From the NCBI GenBank assembly GCA_002482565.1, contig DLGG01000058.1, positions 1 to 16,057 on the forward strand: a stretch of DNA of 16,057 bases, read 5' to 3'. A program made the translations under genes and the position numbers. The DNA comes from Solidesulfovibrio magneticus (GTDB lineage Bacteria; Desulfobacterota; Desulfovibrionia; Desulfovibrionales; Desulfovibrionaceae). The notes beneath the pieces are model-generated. The model searched no databases, was not told the origin of the DNA, and saw only the letters and a list, made by a program, of their open reading frames with translations. Positions 1-5,925 of this stretch are shown one piece after another (the stretch's first letter is position 1; each line of letters begins with the position of its first letter).

Positions 1-2
1 CG

Positions 3-89
3 CCGCCGCCGGTTCACAAGCTGTGCTGCGACGCCCGGCCCTTGAGCCGCCTTCTGGCCGAGCTGCCCGACGCCGCCGACGCGCCCTGA
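3..89 (+). CDS. C-terminal end of an unidentified protein (partial, runs off the left edge)
   Basis: The reading frame that begins at base 3 stays open from the window edge to a TGA at 87-89 and encodes 28 residues ending in LLAELPDAADAP. Nearly every codon ends in G or C, as in the clear genes of this window, whereas the other two forward frames have mixed third positions. This suggests the 3' end of a real gene. Too little is present to name a family. It contains an HKLCCDARPLSRLL stretch with two adjacent cysteines but no motif I recognise. The coding call rests only on codon bias and the stop. Confidence 0.5.
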   Translation, partial: PPPVHKLCCDARPLSRLLAELPDAADAP

Positions 90-154
90 TCCGGCGGCCG
101 GCCGGCAACGACAGAGAGCCAATCCTCGTCGCCCCCCCCTTGAACATTTCTTCG

Positions 155-204
155 GATGGGGGGTCTGGGGGCCTCAGGCCCCCAGCCGCCGGAGGCATTC
201 CCCC
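155..204 (-). repeat. Dispersed intergenic hairpin repeat, copy 1
   Basis: Bases 185-204, read on the minus strand, give the 20-mer GGGGGAATGCCTCCGGCGGC, identical to bases 2752-2771 on the plus strand. In both copies the 20-mer runs straight into a hairpin. Here the stem is CTGGGGGCC (165-173) with GGCCCCCAG (177-185) and loop TCA. A run of C's (ACCCCCCATC on the minus strand) follows, echoing the end of copy 2. The repeat points the same way as the minus-strand gene ending at 345, about 140 bases downstream of it. The remaining sequence between 90 and 344 is GC-rich with short palindromes (247-261 and 260-278) and shows no credible gene. Confidence 0.75.
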
Positions 205-344
205 TTCCCCTCCCCCTCGCCACCGCTCTTGCCCTGGCAAACGGCAACGGCCGCCGGCCGTCCGCGACGCAGGCGGACAGCCGACGGCCGTCGTTCGGGC
301 AAAGCCCTTGAGGCGGCGGCCCTGGCAGGGACGCCGGCACGAGC

Positions 345-653
345 CTAAGGCCCGATGTAGATGGGCGGCAGGTTGAGCTGGATGCCCGGGGCCGGCGGCG
401 GCACGGGGCGGCAGGCTCCGCCGCGCCAGTAGGTGCCCGGCGGGCAGGCCGGCACGTACGGGTACGGATAGGGGTAGGGGTAGTAGCCCGGCGGCGGCGG
501 GGGCGGCACGGCCACGGGATAGGGCATGCAGCCCCGGGGGCCGTCCCAGAAGTAGCCCGGCGGACAGGGCGGGCGGGCATCGGCCTCGCTCGCCGCGACC
601 ACGGCCGCGGCCATGAAGCCGGCCAGCAGGCACAGACAGAGCAGTTTTCGCAT
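345..653 (-). CDS. Small secreted Cys/Pro/Tyr-rich protein, function unknown
   Basis: This encodes a 102-residue exported protein. The start at 653 (MRKLLCLCLL) is chosen because AGGAG lies 6 bases upstream; the ATG two codons earlier sits directly on that site. Residues 1-26 form a signal peptide, with cleavage probable after ADA. The mature part has two similar modules: C30-P-P-G-Y-F-W with a second Cys at 42, and C70-P-P-G-T-Y-W with Cys81. Between them lies a proline run followed by an alternating Pro/Tyr tract (residues 57-67). The tail is IQLNLPPIYIGP. The paired cysteines suggest one disulfide per module in the periplasm or outside the cell. Similar CPPG-x-aromatic-W modules occur in small uncharacterised exported proteins; no function is known to me. 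It appears to be monocistronic. Confidence 0.82.
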   Translation of the reverse strand: MRKLLCLCLLAGFMAAAVVAASEADARPPCPPGYFWDGPRGCMPYPVAVPPPPPPGYYPYPYPYPYVPACPPGTYWRGGACRPVPPPAPGIQLNLPPIYIGP

Positions 654-852
654 AACCATCTCCTGGCTTGGGGCAGGCCGCAAGACGCGGCCAAGCCTCC
701 GAATCTGGCTTGTGGCACACTCCAGACGCCTTGGCAAGATGGGCGATTTTCCCCGCCTAGCCGCGCTGGGACAGCCCCCGCAGCCTCACGGGCAAGGCCC
801 GAAAGACATGCCGCGCCCGTACGCTACGCTCGTATGTGCCAGGGCTGCGGTG

Positions 853-1425
853 CTACGGAGCCGGCCGGCCGCCCAGGCTGATCTGATTGAGCGCCGCGCC
901 CAGGCGTTCCATGGCCGTCTCGTAGGCGGCCCGGCCGCCGGCTTCGCCGCCGAGATAGGCGGCCAGGGACGCGGCCGCTTCCCGGAAAGCTTCATAGTAG
1001 CCGATTAAAAGCGTCAGGTCGCGCCGTTCCTCGGGGGCAAGCCGCCCCATGAGCCGGTCCTTGAACACGGCCAGGGTCACGTCGATGTAGCGGGTCATGT
1101 CGGCCAGGGCGCGCCCGGCCTGCTCCCGATCGACAAGCCGCTTTTCCGCCCGCCCGGCCAGTCCGGCCAGGGCCTCGCGGCCTAGCCACAGCCCCTGGCC
1201 GGCCAACATGCCGATGGTTTGCAGCATGACCTCGCGGCCCGGGTCCTGGGCCGCGCCCGACGCCTGGGCGGCCGGACCCGGCCCGGACACGGCCGGACGC
1301 GGCCCCGGGGCCGGCCCCACCGACATGCGCGACGCGGCCATAGCCGGGGCGGTCCAGGCCAGGCACGCCGCCAGACAGACGATCCAGGCCAGCCGCCGAC
1401 GCGTCCACAACGGTATTGCTTTCAT
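853..1425 (-). CDS. Exported helical protein of unknown function
   Basis: This encodes 190 residues from MKAIPLWTRRRLAWIV. Residues 1-31 are a signal peptide: a basic n-region, a hydrophobic core and cleavage probable at AMA-A. Residues 35-62 are a Gly/Pro/Ala-rich linker. Residues 63-182 look mostly alpha-helical, rich in Ala, Leu, Arg and Glu, with a hydrophobic segment near 69-90 and YIDVTLAVFKDRL at 113-125. No family motif is recognised, so its role in the envelope is open. An upstream in-frame ATG at 1443 would add six residues ahead of the basic region; neither start has a strong ribosome binding site, and 1425 is preferred because it places the signal peptide at the N-terminus. It is divergent from the methyltransferase fusion, with 94 bases between them. 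Confidence 0.75.
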   Translation of the reverse strand: MKAIPLWTRRRLAWIVCLAACLAWTAPAMAASRMSVGPAPGPRPAVSGPGPAAQASGAAQDPGREVMLQTIGMLAGQGLWLGREALAGLAGRAEKRLVDREQAGRALADMTRYIDVTLAVFKDRLMGRLAPEERRDLTLLIGYYEAFREAAASLAAYLGGEAGGRAAYETAMERLGAALNQISLGGRPAP

Positions 1426-1519
1426 GACGCCAACATGGCCCAAGGCCGCCCGGGGCGCAACCCCTTGCCGCCTCCCTCCCCCGTGCCTATCTCCGGGCTA
1501 TTGCAAGGAGAACAAAACC

Positions 1520-2740
1520 ATGCGCATCGACCGCGACTGCAACGCCGATCTGCTCTTTGAACTGCGCTACGAAGCCGCCGGCCGCCGCCACACGGTCCGC
1601 CACTTCGGGCGCAAGGCCAACTTCTGGCGCGACATCTTCCCGGCCGACCTCGGCCAGCGCCTCATGGGGCTGGCTGTCGGCCAGTCCGTCGAAGCCCGCC
1701 TCGTCCCCGGGCGCGACCTGCCGGCCCGCGACCCGGCCAAGGTGCTGACCCTGGAGCGCCGCCGCTTCGCCCCGCGTCCGGTGGACGGCCGCCGCCTGTC
1801 GCCGGTCCCGGGCCGGTTCTATCCCCAGGGCGTCCTGGAAGGGCTGGCCGGGGTCTACCCCTCCACCCGCACCCCGTTTCGCCTGCTCGCCGACGACGGG
1901 GCGTCCCTGGTCTGCGACTGCAACCACCCCCTGGCCGGCATCGAGGCGCACCTGACGGCCACGGTCCTGGACGTTCGCGAAAAGCTTTGCGAAACCGGCG
2001 GGTCGCTGCATGTCTGGCTGGAAGAGCTCCTCGACGGCCCGGGCATCGAAACAGGCCTTGCCGGACAACCCACGCGGTTTGTCGCCGAACCCGGCGACCT
2101 GTCGCGGGCCGACGAAGGTGCGGACACGGCCTTTTACGCCGCCCCGCGCCTGGTGCCCCACATCGACGCCAAGGCCCGGGAACGCCTGACCGCCCTCTAC
2201 GCCACGTGCCTTAGGCCCGGCGACACGGTCCTGGACCTCATGGCCTCCCATCTCTCCCATCTGCCGCCGGAGTTTCCCCTGGGGCCGGTCACCGGCCTGG
2301 GCCTCAACGCCGGGGAACTGGCCGACAACCCGGCCCTGGCCGAACGGGTCGTGGCCGACCTCAACGCCGAGCCGACCCTGCCGTTTCCCGACGCCGCCTT
2401 CTCGGCCGTTATTTGCGCCATGTCCGTGGAATATCTCGCCGCCCCGGCCTCCGTACTGGCCGAGGCGGCCCGGGTGTTGGCCCCGGGCGGTCTGCTGGCC
2501 ATCAGCTTCTCCAACCGCTGGTTTCCCCAAAAGGCCGTGCGGCTGTGGAGTGAACTCCACGAGTTCGAACGCCTGGGCTTCGTGGCCGGGCTGCTCGAAG
2601 CCACGCCGGGCTTCGGTCAGATCGAAACCTTGGCCGAACGCGGCTGGCCCCGCCCGGCCGACGCCCGGGACCGGTTCTGGCCGCTGCACCAGCAAAGCGA
2701 CCCGCTCTACGCCGTCACGGCCCGCCGCGTCGCCCCTTAG
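1520..2740 (+). CDS. FKBP/SlyD-like domain fused to a SAM-dependent methyltransferase
   Basis: This encodes 406 residues; the start is set by AAGGAG 9 bases upstream, and coding-like sequence before it is discounted. Residues 1-160 read like an FKBP/SlyD-type isomerase: GLAVGQSVEARLVPGRDLPA (50-69) matches the usual 'G-M-x-x-G' and 'x-L-x-P-x-x-A' strands, and CNHPLAGIEAHLTATVLDVR (134-153) matches the NHPLAG signature at the end of SlyD's insert domain. The histidine-rich SlyD tail is absent. Residues 215-406 look like a class I methyltransferase. Motif I is VLDLMASHLSHLP (237-249), lacking the usual glycines; then come LPFPDAAFSAVICAMSVEYL (287-306) and RVLAPGGLLAISFSNRWFP (318-336), typical of the type 11 group. 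The substrate is unknown. The fusion itself is inferred from motifs, and isomerase activity is not assured. Confidence 0.8.
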   Translation: MRIDRDCNADLLFELRYEAAGRRHTVRHFGRKANFWRDIFPADLGQRLMGLAVGQSVEARLVPGRDLPARDPAKVLTLERRRFAPRPVDGRRLSPVPGRFYPQGVLEGLAGVYPSTRTPFRLLADDGASLVCDCNHPLAGIEAHLTATVLDVREKLCETGGSLHVWLEELLDGPGIETGLAGQPTRFVAEPGDLSRADEGADTAFYAAPRLVPHIDAKARERLTALYATCLRPGDTVLDLMASHLSHLPPEFPLGPVTGLGLNAGELADNPALAERVVADLNAEPTLPFPDAAFSAVICAMSVEYLAAPASVLAEAARVLAPGGLLAISFSNRWFPQKAVRLWSELHEFERLGFVAGLLEATPGFGQIETLAERGWPRPADARDRFWPLHQQSDPLYAVTARRVAP

Positions 2741-2751
2741 AGACGTGGTGC

Positions 2752-2813
2752 GGGGGAATGCCTCCGGCGGCCAGGGCTTTGCCCTGGACCCACCGGGGGG
2801 ATGATCCCCCCGG
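2752..2813 (+). repeat. Dispersed intergenic hairpin repeat, copy 2
   Basis: The copy begins 11 bases after the stop of the methyltransferase gene and points the same way. It starts with GGGGGAATGCCTCCGGCGGC (2752-2771), identical to the complement of 185-204. Hairpin one is CCAGGGC (2771-2777), TTT, GCCCTGG (2781-2787). Hairpin two is CCGGGGGGAT (2793-2802), G, ATCCCCCCGG (2804-2813), a perfect inverted repeat. Its position at a 3' end suggests a role in transcript ending or stability, or a passive mobile repeat. No U-tract follows, so it is not a classic intrinsic terminator. The stretch 2814-2950 beyond it is purine-rich and holds no gene I can support. Confidence 0.78.
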
Positions 2814-2951
2814 ACCCCTCGAAGGGAGAAAAGGTAAAGGGGGTGGGCGTCGCGGGCGACAGGACGGGAGGTTGGGAGAGCAAGGGCAATCGGGAGCGCC
2901 GTCTGCCCGGACTGCCCGTTCCCACGCCCACAAAACAGACGGCCGAACGCC

Positions 2952-2984
2952 AAAAAAGGCCGCTCCCCCAGGGGAAGCGGCCTT
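2952..2984 (-). terminator. Rho-independent terminator of the small membrane protein gene
   Basis: On the minus strand this reads AAGGCCGCT, TCCCCTGGGGG, AGCGGCCTT and continues into a run of six T's (plus-strand A's at 2952-2957). The outer stem pairs 2956-2964 with 2976-2984 perfectly, and the C and G runs inside can extend it. It lies 36 bases beyond the stop of the minus-strand gene ending at 3021, the right place for its transcript end. Confidence 0.85.
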
Positions 2985-3020
2985 GAACATCGGGTCGGAC
3001 CGGCGGTCGCCGGGCGCGTC

Positions 3021-3167
3021 CTAGTGGTCTTCTTTCAGGAACTGGCGGATGCGGATAAACGCGGTGGTGACGATGATGGCCATGTACACGTAGATGGCCG
3101 TGACCCCGAAGAAGCCTTGTTCGGTGGAATGGCCCATGTTCGTGATAAGTTCCGAAACCATGCTCAT
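3021..3167 (-). CDS. 48-residue single-span membrane protein, uncharacterised
   Basis: This short gene encodes 48 residues starting MSMVSELITNMGH and ending RQFLKEDH. AAGGAG lies 7 bases before the ATG at 3167, the codons are of the same style as neighbouring genes, and an intrinsic terminator follows, so it is very likely real. Residues 19-40 (around FFGVTAIYVYMAIIVTTAFI) form one transmembrane helix, followed by a positively charged then acidic tail (RIRQFLKEDH). By the positive-inside rule the C-terminus should be cytoplasmic. No enzyme motif is present. Proteins of this size often act as accessory subunits of transporters or respiratory complexes, but no such partner gene is adjacent and I do not recognise the family. 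It appears monocistronic and divergent from the hybrid kinase. Confidence 0.82.
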   Translation of the reverse strand: MSMVSELITNMGHSTEQGFFGVTAIYVYMAIIVTTAFIRIRQFLKEDH

Positions 3168-3171
3168 AGCC

Positions 3172-3213
3172 TTACTCCTTCGGGTCGATCGTGAAATTGG
3201 TGACGATGTCCAT
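3172..3213 (-). CDS. Possible 13-codon leader peptide upstream of the small membrane protein
   Basis: An ATG at 3213 opens a 13-residue frame, MDIVTNFTIDPKE, that ends in TAA (3174-3172) 4 bases before the start of the downstream gene. Its last codons, AAG GAG, are the ribosome binding site of that gene, so ribosomes translating it would cover the site and could couple or gate translation. It has no good ribosome binding site of its own and overlaps a possible promoter -10, in which case the transcript might start inside it. It may be chance. Confidence 0.25.
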   Translation of the reverse strand: MDIVTNFTIDPKE

Positions 3214-3238
3214 ACGCCGTCCCGGGCGTTTTCGTCAA
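3209..3238 (-). promoter_or_regulatory. Candidate sigma-70-type promoter for the small membrane protein gene
   Basis: On the minus strand TTGACG (3238-3233) is followed after 18 bases by TATGGA (3214-3209). The -35 is close to consensus; the -10 keeps only the TAT part. It is correctly placed 42 bases upstream of the ATG at 3167. Using it would put the transcript start within the possible leader peptide. The support is a motif match only. Confidence 0.25.
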
Positions 3239-3351
3239 CCGTCGCGTGGCGTTTGGCCGTCCCTTGAGCCGCGCCCCAATCTGGAGGGATGCCGCCGAGC
3301 CGCTTCCGTTTTTTTTTCAGGCAGTGTATCTGTTACTTTGGCGAGGTAAGC

Positions 3352-5925
3352 GTGGAGCAGCCCAGTCCCCTATCCCCTGCAAAGGGCTTTTGGATCGCCC
3401 CTATGGTCGGCGCGGCCACGGCGGGGGTGCTTGCCGTGGCCTTGGTGCTGGCGGCCGGTTGGTACCGCGAGCACCTGTGGCTGGTCTGGGAGCCCGGCGA
3501 CTTGCGGCTGTTTTACGCGGTATTGGCTCTTTGCGTGGGACTGCCGGCGGTATTGGTGGGGTTTTGCACCGACCGCCAGCTCCGATTGCGCCAGGCCCTG
3601 GCCGGCCGCGAGGCCGAGGCGGCCCGCATCAGCGAAACACTAGCCCGCACCCAGCGGGGGCTGGTGGCCCTGGGCGCGGTCAGCCACGAACTGCTCCGGG
3701 CCACCGACCGCGACAGCCTGATCCAAAACATCTGCACCATCTTGGTGGAACAAGCCGGCTACAGTCTGGCCTGGGTGGGCTTGGCCGAATCCGGTCCCGA
3801 CAAACGGGTGCGGGTGGCGGCCTGGGCCGGACAGGACGGCAGCTGGCTTGACGCCCTGGGCCTGCGCTACGACGAATCGATTCAGGGCCAGGGTCCCACG
3901 GGCACGGCCATCCGTCTGGGCCAGCCGGTCATTGTCGCCGACATGCACGAAGAGGCGTTTTTCCGCGACTGGCCGTCCCGTCCCGAGGCCCTGGGCCACT
4001 ACCGCAGCGCCTTTTCCTTTCCCCTGCGCCAGGCCGGACGCGTGGCCGGGGCGCTCACCATCTTCGAAGTCTCGCGGCGGGATTTCGGCGACGAAGAAAC
4101 CCGGCTGCTCACCCGCATGGCCGAAGACGCTTCCCACGGCCTGGAGCTGTTGCGCCTGTCCCAAAGCCGGGACCGGACCACGACCCTGTTGCGCCAGGCC
4201 CTGCGCATGGGCGCGGCCATGTCGCGCACGGCCCTGGATCTGGCCGGCGGCGGCCAGGATCTGCGGGAACTGGCGGCCCGGACACTGCGCCATGCCCTGT
4301 GGCTGACCGGCAGCGCCATCGGAGCCATCGGCATGTCCTCGCGGCCCACCGGACGCCTGGACTGGCTGGCCGTAGGCACGGCCGACGGGGCCATCCGCTC
4401 CCTGCCGCCCGAGGACTGCACCCTTTTTCCCGACGACGCCGGACGGTTCGCCGGCCCCTTTGCCGAGGCCATAAACGCCGGCAAACCGGTGCTGGTCAAT
4501 CATGCCGCCGATCTCGACGGCTACGGTCCGCCCGACCCGGCCTTTTTGCGGGTGTCGCGGTTTCTGGCCATGCCGCTGCGACGCGAGCAGCGCGTGGTCG
4601 GCGTGCTGCTGTTGGCCGACGCGCCCAGGCCCTACGCCGAACGGGACATTCGCGGCACGGGCCGGCTGGCTGTGCTCTACGGCATGGCGGCGGCCCGGCG
4701 GCGCATCGAGAAGGACTTGATCGCGGCCCGGCGGCGGGCCGAGGCGGCCAGCGAGGCCAAGACCCAGTTTCTCGCCAACATCAGCCACGAGCTGCGCACT
4801 CCCATCAACGGCATCCTGGGCATGGCCCAGCTGGCCGTGCTGGAGGGCGGCACTGCCGGCCAGAACGAATACTGGCAGACCGTGCGCGACGCCACCGACA
4901 AGCTCATTGAGATCGTGGACAATCTGCTGGAGCTGGCCAACGTCGAATCCGGCTCGCTGTCGCCCATGCTGCGGGAATTCAGCCTGCGCCGGTTGGCGGA
5001 ATCCCTTCGCGGCTCGTTTTCGGTGCGCTCGGGCCTGGCCGGCTTGTCGTTTAGCTTCGATCTCGACGGCGCCTTGCCGGACAAGCTTCTGGGCGATCCC
5101 TTCCGGCTGCGCCAGATTCTCTCCAACCTCATCGACAACGCCATCCGTTTCACCCCGTCCGGCAGCGTGACGGTGCGGGTGCGTCGCCTCGAACCGTTGG
5201 CGGCCGTGGCCCAGCGTCAGGTGCTTGTGGCGTCGGATTTCAGCGGCCTGTGCCTGGAGTTCGCCATCTCCGACACCGGCATCGGCATTCCCGTGGCCAA
5301 GCAGGCAGCCATCTTCGAGACGTTCGTCCTGGCCGAGGACCCGCTGACCAAACGCTACGGCGGCACGGGCATGGGGTTGTCCATCGCCCGCCGGCTGGCC
5401 GAGCTCCTCGGCGGCAGCATCCGGGTGGAGAGCCGGCCGGAATACGGCAGCACGTTCTATCTGGCCGTGCCGCTGTGGCTGGCCAGTCCGCCCGCGGACG
5501 ACGACGAGGGCGATGGCCGCGAGCCGGTGCGTTTGCCGCGGCTGCGCATCATGGTCGTCGAGGACGAGGCGGTGAACCGCCTGGCCCTGGCGAGGGGGCT
5601 TCGCAAGCTGGGTCACGACGTCATCGAGGCGGGCAACGGCGAGGACGCCTTGCGGCGGTTGTCCATGGAGCCGGTGGACGTGGTGGTGATGGACATCCAG
5701 ATGCCGGTGATGGACGGGCTGACGGCCGTGGCCCACATCCGCAACGGCGAGGTGCCGGGCACGAACCGGCGCTTGCCGGTGGTGGCGCTGACCGCCTACG
5801 CCCTGGAAGGCGACCGCGAACGTTTCCTGGCCGCCGGCATGGACGAGTTCGTGACCAAGCCCTGCGACATGGACGTGCTGCTGCGGGCCGTGGCCAAGGT
5901 GGTCAAGGACAAGCCGGCGGACTAG
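3352..5925 (+). CDS. Hybrid sensor histidine kinase, two GAF domains and a receiver domain
   Basis: From a GTG start this encodes 857 residues. GTG at 3352 has GAGGT 4 bases upstream; an in-frame ATG at 3289 is rejected because its GGAGGG touches the start codon. Residues 14-36 and 51-72 are membrane helices with a very short loop, so sensing is probably cytoplasmic. GAF-like domains lie near 105-268 (RATDRDSLIQNICTILVEQA is typical) and 290-450. The kinase core has H479 in ISHELRTP, the N box at 592-600, DTGIGIP (641-647) and GGTGMGLS (670-677). The receiver has E737/D738, phosphoacceptor D781 in VVMDIQMPVMDG, T814 and K836. It should autophosphorylate and pass phosphate to its own receiver; a separate HPt protein would be needed onward. 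Signal and output are unknown, and no partner gene is adjacent. Confidence 0.93.
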   Translation: MEQPSPLSPAKGFWIAPMVGAATAGVLAVALVLAAGWYREHLWLVWEPGDLRLFYAVLALCVGLPAVLVGFCTDRQLRLRQALAGREAEAARISETLARTQRGLVALGAVSHELLRATDRDSLIQNICTILVEQAGYSLAWVGLAESGPDKRVRVAAWAGQDGSWLDALGLRYDESIQGQGPTGTAIRLGQPVIVADMHEEAFFRDWPSRPEALGHYRSAFSFPLRQAGRVAGALTIFEVSRRDFGDEETRLLTRMAEDASHGLELLRLSQSRDRTTTLLRQALRMGAAMSRTALDLAGGGQDLRELAARTLRHALWLTGSAIGAIGMSSRPTGRLDWLAVGTADGAIRSLPPEDCTLFPDDAGRFAGPFAEAINAGKPVLVNHAADLDGYGPPDPAFLRVSRFLAMPLRREQRVVGVLLLADAPRPYAERDIRGTGRLAVLYGMAAARRRIEKDLIAARRRAEAASEAKTQFLANISHELRTPINGILGMAQLAVLEGGTAGQNEYWQTVRDATDKLIEIVDNLLELANVESGSLSPMLREFSLRRLAESLRGSFSVRSGLAGLSFSFDLDGALPDKLLGDPFRLRQILSNLIDNAIRFTPSGSVTVRVRRLEPLAAVAQRQVLVASDFSGLCLEFAISDTGIGIPVAKQAAIFETFVLAEDPLTKRYGGTGMGLSIARRLAELLGGSIRVESRPEYGSTFYLAVPLWLASPPADDDEGDGREPVRLPRLRIMVVEDEAVNRLALARGLRKLGHDVIEAGNGEDALRRLSMEPVDVVVMDIQMPVMDGLTAVAHIRNGEVPGTNRRLPVVALTAYALEGDRERFLAAGMDEFVTKPCDMDVLLRAVAKVVKDKPAD

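Noticed and set aside
450..490. Short tandem repeats that could be read as a repeat array
   Set aside because: They are the codons of the Pro-Tyr tract of the small secreted protein, not a CRISPR or minisatellite array.
1097..1519. Upstream in-frame extension of the methyltransferase fusion
   Set aside because: It is antisense to the signal-peptide protein at 853-1425, has no ribosome binding site, and the true start at 1520 has a strong one.
3289..3351. ATG at 3289 as the start of the hybrid kinase
   Set aside because: GGAGGG touches the ATG with no spacing, and the extra 21 residues are unlike a sensor N-terminus; GTG at 3352 has a properly spaced GAGGT.
3640..5736. Long minus-strand open frame opposite the hybrid kinase
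   Set aside because: It is again a GC-driven shadow; the sense strand holds every conserved kinase and receiver motif.
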